Of a stretch of DNA of 64,000 nt, positions 34,424 to 43,535 are shown piece by piece (position 1 is the first letter of the stretch; every line of letters begins with the position of its first letter). The DNA lies in contig NZ_FNTA01000004.1 of NCBI RefSeq assembly GCF_900105055.1, positions 4,619,501 to 4,683,500 of the forward strand. The letters are read 5' to 3'. A program made the translations under genes and the position numbers. The notes beneath the pieces are model-generated. The model had not been told where the DNA came from and did no database searches. It worked only from the letters and a program-made list of their open reading frames with translations. The stretch is from Amycolatopsis lurida. Its GTDB lineage: Bacteria > Actinomycetota > Actinomycetes > Mycobacteriales > Pseudonocardiaceae.

Positions 34424-37321
34424 ATGAGCGGAGAGCAGGACAGCGTGGCAGGAGCACGGACGAAGAAGACCGCGGCGTCGGACGACGGCGCGGGCCGTCG
34501 TCGGCTGGTGATCGTCGAGTCGCCGACCAAGGCCCGCAAGATCGCCCCGTACCTCGGCGGTAACTACGTCGTGGAGTCCTCCGTCGGACACATCCGCGAC
34601 CTCCCTCGCGGGGCGGCCGACGTCCCAGCCCAGTACAAGGGCGAGTCGTGGGCGCGGCTGGGTGTCGACGTCGACAACGACTTCAAGGCGCTCTACGTCG
34701 TCACGCCGGACAAGAAGTCCAAGGTCACCGAACTCAAGAGCCTGCTCAAGGACGTCGACGAGCTCTACCTCGCCACGGACCCCGACCGCGAGGGCGAAGC
34801 CATCGCGTGGCATCTGCTGGAGACCCTCAAGCCGAAGGTCCCGGTGCGCCGGATGGTCTTCCACGAGGTCACCGAGCAGGCGATCCGCGCCGCGGCCGAC
34901 AGCACCCGCGAACTCGACGGAGACCTGGTCGACGCGCAGGAGACCCGCCGCATCCTGGACCGGCTCTACGGCTACGAGGTCTCGCCCGTGCTGTGGAAGA
35001 AGGTCATGCCGAAGCTTTCGGCGGGCCGCGTGCAGTCCGTCGCGACCAGGATCGTGGTCGAGCGGGAGCGCGAGCGCATGCGCTTCACCTCGGCGTCGTA
35101 CTGGGACATCTCCGCCACGATGGACGCCGGAGCCGACGCGTCGCCGCGCAACTTCCCGGCCAGGATGATCGCCGTCGACGGCGCGCGACTGGCCACCGGC
35201 CGTGACTTCGGCTCCGACGGGCAGCTGAAGGCCTCCAACAACGAGATCCGCGTGCTGGCCGAGGCCGACGCGGTCCGGCTGGCCGAGGCGCTGAAGAACC
35301 GCGACTTCAAGGTCGCGAGCGTCGAGGAGAAGCCGTACACGCGGAAGCCGTACGCGCCCTTCATGACCTCGACCCTGCAGCAGGAAGCGGGCCGCAAGCT
35401 GCGGTTCACCTCCGAGCGCACCATGCGGATCGCGCAGAAGCTGTACGAGAACGGGTACATCACTTATATGCGTACCGACTCCACGACGCTGTCGGAGTCG
35501 GCGATCTCGGCGGCGCGCAGCCAGGCGACGCAGCTGTACGGCAAGGAGTACGTCTCGCCGTCGCCGCGTCAGTACACCCGCAAGGTGAAGAACGCGCAGG
35601 AGGCCCACGAGGCGATCCGTCCCTCCGGCGAGGTCTTCCGCACGCCGGGCCAGGTCGCGAAGGATCTGGACACCGACGAGTACCGCCTTTACGAGATGAT
35701 CTGGCAGCGCACGATCGCGTCGCAGATGGCGGACGCGAAGGGCACCACGATGTCGGTGCGCATCGTCGGCACCGCCACCAGCGGCGAGGAGGTCACGTTC
35801 GCCTCGTCGGGCCGCACGATCACCTTCGCCGGGTTCCTGAAGGCGTACGTCGAGGCCGTCGACACCGAGAGCGGTGGCGAGGCGGACGACAAGCAGAGCC
35901 GTCTCCCGCAGCTGGTCAAGGACCAGGCGCTCACCGCGACCGAGCTGAGCCCGGACGGGCACACCACGTCGCCGCCGGCGCGGTACTCGGAGCCGAGCCT
36001 GGTCAGCAAGCTCGAAGAGCTGGGCATCGGCCGCCCGTCGACGTACGCGTCGATCATCAAGACCATCCAGGACCGCGGCTACGTGTGGAAGAAGGGTTCC
36101 GCGCTGGTGCCGTCCTGGGTCGCGTTCGCCGTGATCGGCCTGATGGAGCGGCACTTCGAGCGGCTGGTCGACTACGACTTCACCGCCGGCATGGAGGACG
36201 AGCTCGACCGCATCGCCGCCGGTGACGAGCACCGCACGCAGTGGCTGTCGAAGTTCTACTTCGGCGGCGACATGGGCGTCGACGGTTCGGTCGGCCGTCT
36301 CGGCGGGCTGAAGAAGCTGGTCGGCTCGGGCGTCGAGGACATCGACGCCCGCGAGATCAACTCGATCCCCCTGTTCACCGACGCCGACGGGCACACCGTC
36401 GTCGTGCGTGTCGGCCGCTACGGTCCGTACCTCGAGCGCGAGGTCGACGGGACGTCGCAGCGGGCGAATTTGCCCGAGGACCTGCCGCCGGACGAGCTGA
36501 CCAAGGACATCGCGGAGAAGCTGTTCGCGACGCCGCAGGAAGGCCGCGTACTCGGCAAGGACCCGGTCAGCGGACACGAGATCGTGGCGAAGGAAGGCCG
36601 TTTCGGCCCGTATGTCACCGAGCTCCTGCCCGAGCCGGAGCCGCTGCCCGAAGGCGCGACGGCCGCGCAGAAGAAGGCCGCCAAGGCGAAGCAGCCGAAG
36701 CCGCGGACGGGCTCGCTGTTCAAGTCGATGTCGATCGAGACGATGACCCTCGAAGACGCGCTGAAGCTGCTTTCGCTGCCGCGCGTGGTCGGCAAGGATC
36801 CGGAATCCGGCGACGAGATCACCGCGCAGAACGGGCGTTACGGGCCGTACCTGAAGAAGGGCACGGACTCGCGTTCGCTCACGACCGAGGACCAGCTGTT
36901 CTCGATCACGCTCGAAGAGGCGCTGAAGATCTACTCGGAGCCGAAGCAGCGTGGCCGGTCCGCGACCGCGAAGCCGCCGCTGAAGGAACTGGGCGACGAC
37001 CCGGTGTCCGGTAAGCCGATGGTGGTCAAGGACGGCCGCTTCGGTCCGTACGTGACCGACGGCGAGTACAACGCGACGCTTCGGAAGTCGGACAGCATCG
37101 AGGAGTTGACCGCCGAGCGCGGCGCCGAACTGTTGGCCGAGAAGCGCGCGAAGGGCCCGGCGCCCAAGCGCAAGGCTCCCGCCCGGAAGACGGCGGCGTC
37201 GAAGACGACGGCCACCAAGACGACCGCGGCCAAGAAGACCACCGCGGCCAAGTCGACCGCGACCAAGACCGCGGCGGCGAAGAAGCCCTCGACGCGCTCG
37301 ACGGCCACGAAGACGAAGTAG
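34424..37321 (+). CDS. topA: DNA topoisomerase I
   Basis: 965 residues from ATG 34424 (GAAGG 8 nt upstream); GTG 34445 is an alternative with AGGA 4 nt before it. Toprim motifs VIVESPTKARKIAPYL (about 29) and DPDREGEAIAWHLLE (about 119), catalytic Tyr in YITYMRTDST (about 348), and C-terminal domains with repeated GRYGPYL / GRFGPYV motifs instead of zinc fingers, as in mycobacteria. Lys/Ala/Thr-rich basic tail (KKTTAAKSTATKTAAAKK) that aids DNA binding. Relaxes negative supercoils. A 47-bp palindrome follows. Confidence 0.98.
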   Translation: MSGEQDSVAGARTKKTAASDDGAGRRRLVIVESPTKARKIAPYLGGNYVVESSVGHIRDLPRGAADVPAQYKGESWARLGVDVDNDFKALYVVTPDKKSKVTELKSLLKDVDELYLATDPDREGEAIAWHLLETLKPKVPVRRMVFHEVTEQAIRAAADSTRELDGDLVDAQETRRILDRLYGYEVSPVLWKKVMPKLSAGRVQSVATRIVVERERERMRFTSASYWDISATMDAGADASPRNFPARMIAVDGARLATGRDFGSDGQLKASNNEIRVLAEADAVRLAEALKNRDFKVASVEEKPYTRKPYAPFMTSTLQQEAGRKLRFTSERTMRIAQKLYENGYITYMRTDSTTLSESAISAARSQATQLYGKEYVSPSPRQYTRKVKNAQEAHEAIRPSGEVFRTPGQVAKDLDTDEYRLYEMIWQRTIASQMADAKGTTMSVRIVGTATSGEEVTFASSGRTITFAGFLKAYVEAVDTESGGEADDKQSRLPQLVKDQALTATELSPDGHTTSPPARYSEPSLVSKLEELGIGRPSTYASIIKTIQDRGYVWKKGSALVPSWVAFAVIGLMERHFERLVDYDFTAGMEDELDRIAAGDEHRTQWLSKFYFGGDMGVDGSVGRLGGLKKLVGSGVEDIDAREINSIPLFTDADGHTVVVRVGRYGPYLEREVDGTSQRANLPEDLPPDELTKDIAEKLFATPQEGRVLGKDPVSGHEIVAKEGRFGPYVTELLPEPEPLPEGATAAQKKAAKAKQPKPRTGSLFKSMSIETMTLEDALKLLSLPRVVGKDPESGDEITAQNGRYGPYLKKGTDSRSLTTEDQLFSITLEEALKIYSEPKQRGRSATAKPPLKELGDDPVSGKPMVVKDGRFGPYVTDGEYNATLRKSDSIEELTAERGAELLAEKRAKGPAPKRKAPARKTAASKTTATKTTAAKKTTAAKSTATKTAAAKKPSTRSTATKTK

Positions 37322-37336
37322 CTCCCTTAGCGCGCT

Positions 37337-37383
37337 ATGAACGGTCCGTTACTCGCGAAATTCGCGAGTAACGGACCGTTCAT
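37337..37383 (+). terminator. Perfect 23-bp palindrome after topA
   Basis: ATGAACGGTCCGTTACTCGCGAA (37337-37359), one central base, and its exact complement (37361-37383), 16 bp after the topA stop. Works as a hairpin terminator in principle; it belongs to a different sequence class from the GAAGGCCCC palindromes. Confidence 0.8.
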
Positions 37384-37639
37384 GGCATCCGGGGGCGAGG
37401 GTTTGCCCAGAATCGGCAGCACGGCATCCGAATCCCAGCGGGTGCTCCGGCGCGTCCTGGATCACTCAAGGTGGTCCAGTACGCGATCATTCGCGCCGAA
37501 AGACGTCTCTGCGCCTCGCCCGGCGACGGTTCGACCTCGCTGAGTCGTACAGCGCGATGCCGAGGGCGGGAACGGAGTCAACCGGCAGCGGGTACGACAC
37601 CCGACAGGACGGTCGGGCGTTCCGGCGAGCACGAAAGAC

Positions 37640-37820
37640 CGGCCCTCCACCGGACACCGGGTCGTAGTCGAGGGCGCCGCCGAGGAAGATGAGTTCTTCC
37701 TTGTTCGCGAGGTGGTACGAGATGAGCCCGGTGCTCGACAGTTTCGCCTGTCTCGCGATCCGAGCGGATGTCGCAAGGGTGTAGCCGATCGCCTCGATGG
37801 CCGCCGCTACTGTCTGTGTG
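37640..37820 (-). pseudogene. Remnant of a TetR-family regulator (N-terminal helix-turn-helix)
   Basis: On the minus strand the frame reads TVAAAIEAIGYTLATSARIARQAKLSSTGLISYHLANKEELIFLGG, a clear TetR DNA-binding domain (compare ...LISYHFANKEEL). No start precedes it: TGA lies in frame just upstream, and a GTG-led frame beside it is shifted. Downstream the sequence loses similarity within 15 codons. So both the beginning and the ligand-binding half are gone. It lies in the 610-bp gap between topA and the EspG-like genes, with nothing else coding. Confidence 0.7.
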
Positions 37821-37882
37821 CCTCATGCACTCTCGGTGACAGGAAACCGCTCACCGACCGCTCGCCGAACGACCTCACCCGT

Positions 37883-37898
37883 TCGAACAAAAGTTCTA
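37883..37898 (+). promoter_or_regulatory. LexA (SOS) box upstream of EspG-like genes
   Basis: TCGAACAAAAGTTCTA-type site: GAAC (37885-37888) AAAA GTTC (37893-37896), overlapped by TAAAAAT as a possible -10. Second perfect GAAC-N4-GTTC in the window. It lies 20-35 bp upstream of the two candidate GTG starts. Confidence 0.6.
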
Positions 37899-37931
37899 AA
37901 AATTGTCGGTACCAGGGTGTTCAATGGTCAG

Positions 37932-38708
37932 GTGAGCACTTCAACGACCGCTGTCTTCGACGTCATCGACGAAGTCATCGCCCCGCTGGCCGCCGAGGTT
38001 CCGGAGCGTCCCTCGGTGATGGAGTTCTACGATCCGGAGCTCTCCGTGCCGCCGGTCCTGGCCGACGAGGAGCCGACGCCGGGGCTCACCCTGGCCGAGG
38101 AGGTGGAGCAGTACACCCGGTTCGTGAGCGGGATGGCGACCATCGGGCTGGCCCCCGGCGGTGAGGTCACGCCCGAGGCCGTCGGGCTGTACCGCGCGCT
38201 GCGCGGCGGGTTCATCCGCGGCGTGGTGACCGGGGTGTTCCCCTCGCGCGCGGAGCCGTGGGAGGTCCGGTTCTTCGGCGACGAGGACTACACGACGGTG
38301 CTGAACAAGCTCGGCAGGCGAGCGCGGCTGCGGTCCGGCTTCCTCAGCGCGCTGCCGGGCTGGGTGTTCGACGGGCTGCCCGACCATCCGCCCGGCACCG
38401 GCGAGACCGTGCGCATCGAGACGGACGCGGGCGGGCTGATCCCGTTGCGGGCGCGAGAAGCCGTCGAGGTGATCCGTGAGGGTGCTTCGCGGCCTCGGCA
38501 CGGCACGGTCCTCGTCGATCTCGCGGTGCGGAACTCCATCCTCGCCGAGTATCCGCACGGCGCCTTCGGCCTGGTGGACAACGACCTCGGCCGGTACCAG
38601 TTCAGCGCGGCGATGGACGGCGACGGCCGCTGGACGCTCACCTGGGGCCCGGCCAGCCGGTCGACGGCCGAGCAATGGATCGTGAAGGCGGTGCAGAACC
38701 ATGCGTGA
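37932..38708 (+). CDS. ESX secretion-associated EspG-like protein, copy 1
   Basis: 258 residues from GTG 37932; GTG 37917 is also possible. Starts further up are excluded because the LexA-type box lies there. Pattern resembles EspG chaperones, which bind PE/PPE-type substrates of type VII secretion: YTRFVSGMATIGLAPGGEVTPEAVGLYRALRG, LSALPGWVFDGLPDHPPGTGETVRI, and a C-terminal YPHGAFGLVDNDLGRYQF...WTLTWGPAS. No ESX core genes nearby. The next gene is its paralogue, with 8-bp overlap. Confidence 0.6.
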   Translation: MSTSTTAVFDVIDEVIAPLAAEVPERPSVMEFYDPELSVPPVLADEEPTPGLTLAEEVEQYTRFVSGMATIGLAPGGEVTPEAVGLYRALRGGFIRGVVTGVFPSRAEPWEVRFFGDEDYTTVLNKLGRRARLRSGFLSALPGWVFDGLPDHPPGTGETVRIETDAGGLIPLRAREAVEVIREGASRPRHGTVLVDLAVRNSILAEYPHGAFGLVDNDLGRYQFSAAMDGDGRWTLTWGPASRSTAEQWIVKAVQNHA

Positions 38709-39474
38709 ACCGGCGACCGTGAAGGAACTGATGAGGCGCGCCGCCGAGCCGGTGCTGCGTGCCGTGCCCGAGCGGCGGAGCGTGTACCTGGGCTACGACC
38801 CGGAGATCACCGACGACGAGATCCGCCGCCTGTGCCCGTCGTACGACGAGCCGGCGGATCTCGTCACCCAGGCCGAGCGGTACGCGGCCAAGGCGGCGAT
38901 GCTCGAAGAGGCCGGCCTGATCGAGAACGGCGAAATCCATCCCGCGGCGGTCCGGATGCACGGTGTGATGCTGCGGGGTTCGGTCCGAGGCGTCCTCACC
39001 GGCGTCTTCGCGTCCGCGCCCCGTTCGGTGCGCGTCGATTGCTACGGCGACGGGCATCAGGCGGTCGTCTGGCGGATGAGGTCGGGGCGGCGGACCACGT
39101 TCAGCCTGAGCGACTTCGGCGAGCTGGGTGCCCGCGTCTTCGGTGGGCTCCCGCACGTCCCCGCCGGTGAGACCGAGCCGATGCGCATCAGGATCGACGG
39201 GCACGGCGTGCCGCTGGCCGGCCAGGACGAAGAGGTCGGCCTGGTCGTGGACACGCTGAGCCGTCCGCGGACCGGCACGGCGATCCTCGACCTGGTCGCC
39301 TTCGGCGGCCTGAACGCCGAGTACCCGGACTACGGCTTCGTGATCATCGACAACGATCTGGGGAGGTTCGTTTTGTACGCCGCCCCTTCCGAAGGGTGGC
39401 TGATGTTCGGTGGAATGGACCGCCGGGCACTGGCGGGCTGGCTGCACGAGGCGGTGGACTTGAGCCGGACGTAG
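38701..39474 (+). CDS. ESX secretion-associated EspG-like protein, copy 2
   Basis: 257 residues, ATG inside the end of the previous gene. Same plan: AERYAAKAAMLEEAGLIENGEIHPAAVRMHGVM, FGGLPHVPAGETEPMRIRIDG, YPDYGFVIIDNDLGRFVLYAA...GWLMFGGMD. Tandem duplication of copy 1. Tight coupling suggests the two proteins act together, for example as a heterodimeric chaperone; this is inference. Confidence 0.6.
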   Translation: MREPATVKELMRRAAEPVLRAVPERRSVYLGYDPEITDDEIRRLCPSYDEPADLVTQAERYAAKAAMLEEAGLIENGEIHPAAVRMHGVMLRGSVRGVLTGVFASAPRSVRVDCYGDGHQAVVWRMRSGRRTTFSLSDFGELGARVFGGLPHVPAGETEPMRIRIDGHGVPLAGQDEEVGLVVDTLSRPRTGTAILDLVAFGGLNAEYPDYGFVIIDNDLGRFVLYAAPSEGWLMFGGMDRRALAGWLHEAVDLSRT

Positions 39475-39494
39475 CCATAGACGAGGGGGCGGGC

Positions 39495-40715
39495 ATGGAC
39501 CTGGACCGGCGCGCGGCCGACGCGTGGTTCCGGCGGCGAGGGCTGCCGATGGTCATCCACCGGCGGAGGCGCGGGGCGGGCATGTTGCGCCGGTCCACGC
39601 CCGGGCTGGTGTTCCTGTGCCTGCTCGACCTGCTCCTTGCCGGGCTGCTGAAGCTGCTCGACGTCCCCGAGGACGTGCTCGCGGCCAGGATGCGCAGCAG
39701 CGGCGTCGGCTACGTCCTCGGTGTGCTGGCATTGACGTTCGCCGTGGTCGTGGTCCCGGTGATCGCCGGCCGCCTGATGGCGATGCTGCTCCGCGTGCTG
39801 AGCCGCACCAGGGTCCGGTTGGCCGTCATGGCGGCGACGATCGGCTTCTGGTTGTTCGTGCTGCCGCTCGGCGAGCGGCTCACCGGGCTGGTGTCGTGGG
39901 ACAACCCGTTGTGGATCGCCGTGCTCGCCAACCTCGCCGCGCTGGGCGTGCTGATGCTGCTGGTCCGGATCGGCGTCGGTTCGATCCTGACCTGGGCGGC
40001 GCGGAGCGCGGTCGCGCAGGTCAGAGCCATCGGAACGCTGGCTTCGCGGGCGTTGCCGCTGCTCCTGCTGGTGGTGATGTTCAGCTTCTTCACCGCCGAG
40101 CTGTGGCAGGCCGTCGAAAGGCTGACTCCCGGCCGGTTGTGGCTGGTGGCGGGCTTCCTCGTCCTGATCGGCGCGGTGTTCCTGGCGTCGATGCTGTCCG
40201 ACGAGATCAAGGATCTGAAGTCCTGGACCGTGGAACCCGGGGCCGCCGTCCTGCGCGGCACGCCGTTCGACGACGACACGCCTCCGCCGGACCGGCGCGC
40301 GCTGACGAAGATCGAGCGCCTGAACATCGCCTTGGTGTTGTTCTTCGCCCAAGCGGTGCAGATCGTGGCGTTCGGGGTGCTGGTGTTCGCCTTCTTCGTG
40401 GTGTTCGGGGTGCTGATCCTCACCCCGGAGGTGGTGACCGAGTTCGCCGGCCGGGAATCGGCGCCGGGAACACTGCTGGGTGTCCCCCTTCCGGTGAGTT
40501 CCGCACTCGTCAACGTCTCTGTCTTCCTCGCCGTCTTCTCCGGTCTGTACTTCGCCGCATCGACCGCGACAGATGCCCGCTACCGGCGTTCTTTCTTCGA
40601 ACCTTTGCTCGAGGATGTGAAGATCAGCCTCGCGGCGCGTGACATTTATCTGGCCCATTGGGCGGATGTGCGGCGGGCCGAGGTGGTTACCCTGGAAGCA
40701 GAGGACATTCCGTAG
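39495..40715 (+). CDS. Polytopic membrane protein of unknown function
   Basis: 406 residues from ATG 39495 (GAGGGGGC upstream). Basic N-terminus then about eight membrane helices, with a soluble loop around SDEIKDLKSWTVEPGAAVLRGTPFDDDTPPPDRRALTKIERLN (about 236-278). Ends with a cytoplasmic tail (LLEDVKISLAARDIYLAHWADVRRAEV). 21 bp after the EspG-like gene, so likely one operon. No transporter family recognised. Confidence 0.7.
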   Translation: MDLDRRAADAWFRRRGLPMVIHRRRRGAGMLRRSTPGLVFLCLLDLLLAGLLKLLDVPEDVLAARMRSSGVGYVLGVLALTFAVVVVPVIAGRLMAMLLRVLSRTRVRLAVMAATIGFWLFVLPLGERLTGLVSWDNPLWIAVLANLAALGVLMLLVRIGVGSILTWAARSAVAQVRAIGTLASRALPLLLLVVMFSFFTAELWQAVERLTPGRLWLVAGFLVLIGAVFLASMLSDEIKDLKSWTVEPGAAVLRGTPFDDDTPPPDRRALTKIERLNIALVLFFAQAVQIVAFGVLVFAFFVVFGVLILTPEVVTEFAGRESAPGTLLGVPLPVSSALVNVSVFLAVFSGLYFAASTATDARYRRSFFEPLLEDVKISLAARDIYLAHWADVRRAEVVTLEAEDIP

Positions 40716-40728
40716 TGAGGTGGTCACC

Positions 40729-41334
40729 ATGAGCGGGAAGGGCGAAACCCCCTTCTTCGATGCCCCCGACTTCGTGAAAGGCGACGGCACTCAGGCAGAT
40801 CCTCCGGGCGACAGGTTCGCCGACCCACTGTCCGGGCTGGTCACGACCGCCCCGGCGGCCCCGCCGCCGGGAGCCGACGACGTCCACGTGCAGGTGCCGG
40901 GACCGGTGCAGCACGACCCCGAAGTGGTGAGCAGGATGGTCAACGCGGCCATGCTCGCGGACGAGCGGCCCGCCGAAAGCCCGGGTCCCGAGCAGACCGC
41001 CGCGCAGTCGCCCCCCAAGATCGTCAGCACGGTCGGTGAGCAAGGTGCTGCGCCGATCGGGATCCTGCCCCAGCAGCGCACCTGGCCGTCGAGGCCTTCC
41101 CAGCTGATCCGCCAGCCTCGGCGCTTGAAGCAGGAAGAGCCGGTCGAGGTCGACGAAGAGGCCGAAGTCGAAGTACGGCGGGCAAAGCGCTCCATGCAGA
41201 TGCCGCGGCTCGGTAAACCGTCGTCGAACACGGCGGGCGTGATGATCGCGATCGCCCTCATGATCGTCTTCGTGGTCCTCGCCATCCAGTTGCTGGCCAG
41301 CCTGTTCAACAGCATCGCGGGGATCTTCGGGTAA
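40729..41334 (+). CDS. Hypothetical protein with C-terminal membrane helix
   Basis: 201 residues from ATG with GTGAGGTGG upstream, 13 bp after the preceding gene. Pro/Ala-rich disordered region (about 1-140), basic patch (RRAKRSMQMPRLGKPS), then one membrane helix (about 171-195: AGVMIAIALMIVFVVLAIQLLASLF). Tail-anchored topology. No family recognised. A CCCGTCCGGCG / CGCCGGACGGG hairpin (41335-41361) follows. Confidence 0.65.
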   Translation: MSGKGETPFFDAPDFVKGDGTQADPPGDRFADPLSGLVTTAPAAPPPGADDVHVQVPGPVQHDPEVVSRMVNAAMLADERPAESPGPEQTAAQSPPKIVSTVGEQGAAPIGILPQQRTWPSRPSQLIRQPRRLKQEEPVEVDEEAEVEVRRAKRSMQMPRLGKPSSNTAGVMIAIALMIVFVVLAIQLLASLFNSIAGIFG

Positions 41335-41361
41335 CCCGTCCGGCGGATAGCGCCGGACGGG
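41335..41361 (+). terminator. Hairpin terminator
   Basis: CCCGTCCGGCG (41335-41345) / CGCCGGACGGG (41351-41361), 5-nt loop, overlapping the stop of the 40729 gene. Ends the EspG-like/membrane operon ahead of the tmk-like gene. Confidence 0.75.
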
Positions 41362-41480
41362 GCCGTCCGTCCATACCTCACCCATCGGGATACCCTGGCC
41401 GTACGGTCGGGGTACCCGGTGTTGACCCGGGTCGCACCTCGGCGCCGCGTGACTAGTGGGGTGGGCGTATCAGCGAGGGC

Positions 41481-43535
41481 GTGCGGTCGGTGCCCGAAGC
41501 GGGCACGGGTGATTCGGCGGAGCGTGACGCTTCGACCATGCACCGCGTGCGGCGGGTGCTGGCGATCAAGCCGTTCCGCCGGATCTGGGGTGTCTCGTAC
41601 CTGTGCAGCGTCGCGGACTGGCTGAACCTCCTGACGCTGACCAGTTTGGTCACCAAACTGACTGACAGTTATGCCGCGCAGAACTTCGCGTTCGTCGGGG
41701 TCGTGCTGACCTCGCTGCTGCCGGGGCTGCTGTTCGCCCCGCTCGGTGGGCTGCTCGCCGACCGCTTCGACCGGCGCAAGGTGATGGTGCTCTGCGACCT
41801 CGGCCGATGCGGCTTCCTGCTGTCGATCGCGTTCGTCGGCACGCCGTGGTGGGTGTTCGTCGGCAACTTCCTCGTCGGCTGCTGCTCGATGATGTGGATC
41901 CCGTCGAAGGACGCTGCGGTGCCGAACCTGCTGCGCCGTCCGGACCAGGTCGAGACGGCCAACCAGCTCGGTATGGTGATGACCTACGGCCTCGCGGTGA
42001 TCACCGCCGCCGGGGCGAACGCCGTGCTCACCGGTAGCAACACGACCTTCCACTTCTTCCAGGGCGACGCCCAGCTCGGCATCGCCAAGGTCGCCGTCGT
42101 CATCACCGGCCTGCTGTACCTGACCAGCGCGATCGTGATCGCGACCCGCATTCCCGAGCTGTCGCTGCGCAACGTCCATTCGGTCGCGAAACCCAAGGTC
42201 AAGGCGGCCGACGAGGAGAAGTTCGGCTTCCGGCAGATGATCGCCGACGGCGCCCGTTTCGTGCGCACGACGCCGCTGGTCCGCGGGCTGATGATCGGTG
42301 CTTTCGGCGCGTTCGCCGCCGGTGGCGCCGTGATCGGTTCCGCCAAGCCGTACTCGTCGAGCCTGCTCGCCGGTGACGCGGCGTTCAACCTGCTCGTCCT
42401 CGCCGTCTTCCTCGGGCTCGCCACCGGGATGGCGGTGGCCCCGAAGCTCGCGCGGCGGCTCGCGCACGACCGGCTGTTCGGGATCTCGATCGTCGCCGCG
42501 GGCCTGTGCCTCGTCGTGGTGGCGCTGTCGCCGCATCTCGCCGTTTCGCTGGTCGCGGTCGCCGCCGTCGGGGTCTGGGCGGGGACGGCGTTCCTGACCG
42601 GTGTCACGATCATCGGTTCGCGGATCGAGGACTCCATCCGCGGCCGGATCAACGCGATCTACCAGTCGCTGATGAAGATCGTGCTGTTCGGCTCGACGAT
42701 CCTGGTGCCCGTGCTGATCAGCCTGGTGCAGCCGACCGCGATCTCCGTGTGGGGGAGCACGATCACGATCGACGGGACGCGGCCGGTGATGATCGGCGGC
42801 GGCATCCTCGCGCTGCTCGCCGGCATCTTCGCGTACCGGCAGATGGACGACCGGCGGGCCGAGCCGATCCTCGCCGACCTCCGCAACGCCCTGCGCCGCA
42901 GCCCGCGTCGCGTGAACGGGCTGCTGATCGCGCTGGAAGGTACGCGAGCGATCAACACCGAGACACAGGCCGCGCGGCTGGCCGAATGGCTGCGCGCGGG
43001 GACGCGTCCCGTCGTGCTGGCGGCCGACCCGGCGCTGGACGATCAGCGGCTCGCGAAGCTCCTCTCCGGTGCTTCGCTGTCCGGTGCGCGGGCGCAGGCG
43101 CTGGCCGCCGCCGCGGTGCGGGCGGACATCGTCGAACGGGACATCCAGCCGGCGCTCGACGCCGGGTCCGTCGTGGTGATGGAACGGTTCGTGGACTCGC
43201 CGCTGGCGCATCTGTCCGCGGTCGCCGGGCTGGACAGCCAGGAACTCGAAGGGCTCGCCGACTGGGCGACCGGCCGCTTGCGGCCCGACATCACCATCCT
43301 GCTCGACGCCGATCCCGGCACGGTGATGCGGAAGTCCGCTTCGCTGGACGCGCAGTGGCGGGTGCAGCATCTGCTCACGGAAATGGCCGCCGCCGACCCG
43401 GACCGGTACGTCGTGGTCGACGCGGAAGGCACCGAGGACGAGGTGAGCGACCGGGTGCGGACTGCGATCCGCGCGGTGCTCGTCGGCAGGCTCGCCGGGC
43501 TCGCCCCGGCGGAGGAAAAGGTCGAGGTGAGATGA
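41481..43535 (+). CDS. MFS transporter - thymidylate kinase fusion with degenerate kinase
   Basis: 684 residues. Residues about 20-460 are a major-facilitator domain with ~12 helices and the A-like motif PLGGLLADRFDRRKVMV. Residues about 475-680 match the Tmk position of the Streptomyces MFS-Tmk fusion. The P-loop, normally EGGDGAGKST, reads EGTRAINTETQ with neither glycines nor Lys; the DRY site reads MERFVDSPLAH; the DREPGGT site is AADPALDD. So the kinase half is probably inactive. GTG 41481 is taken as start. An ATG (MHRVRRV) is the alternative. Overlaps holB by 4 bp. Confidence 0.8.
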   Translation: MRSVPEAGTGDSAERDASTMHRVRRVLAIKPFRRIWGVSYLCSVADWLNLLTLTSLVTKLTDSYAAQNFAFVGVVLTSLLPGLLFAPLGGLLADRFDRRKVMVLCDLGRCGFLLSIAFVGTPWWVFVGNFLVGCCSMMWIPSKDAAVPNLLRRPDQVETANQLGMVMTYGLAVITAAGANAVLTGSNTTFHFFQGDAQLGIAKVAVVITGLLYLTSAIVIATRIPELSLRNVHSVAKPKVKAADEEKFGFRQMIADGARFVRTTPLVRGLMIGAFGAFAAGGAVIGSAKPYSSSLLAGDAAFNLLVLAVFLGLATGMAVAPKLARRLAHDRLFGISIVAAGLCLVVVALSPHLAVSLVAVAAVGVWAGTAFLTGVTIIGSRIEDSIRGRINAIYQSLMKIVLFGSTILVPVLISLVQPTAISVWGSTITIDGTRPVMIGGGILALLAGIFAYRQMDDRRAEPILADLRNALRRSPRRVNGLLIALEGTRAINTETQAARLAEWLRAGTRPVVLAADPALDDQRLAKLLSGASLSGARAQALAAAAVRADIVERDIQPALDAGSVVVMERFVDSPLAHLSAVAGLDSQELEGLADWATGRLRPDITILLDADPGTVMRKSASLDAQWRVQHLLTEMAAADPDRYVVVDAEGTEDEVSDRVRTAIRAVLVGRLAGLAPAEEKVEVR

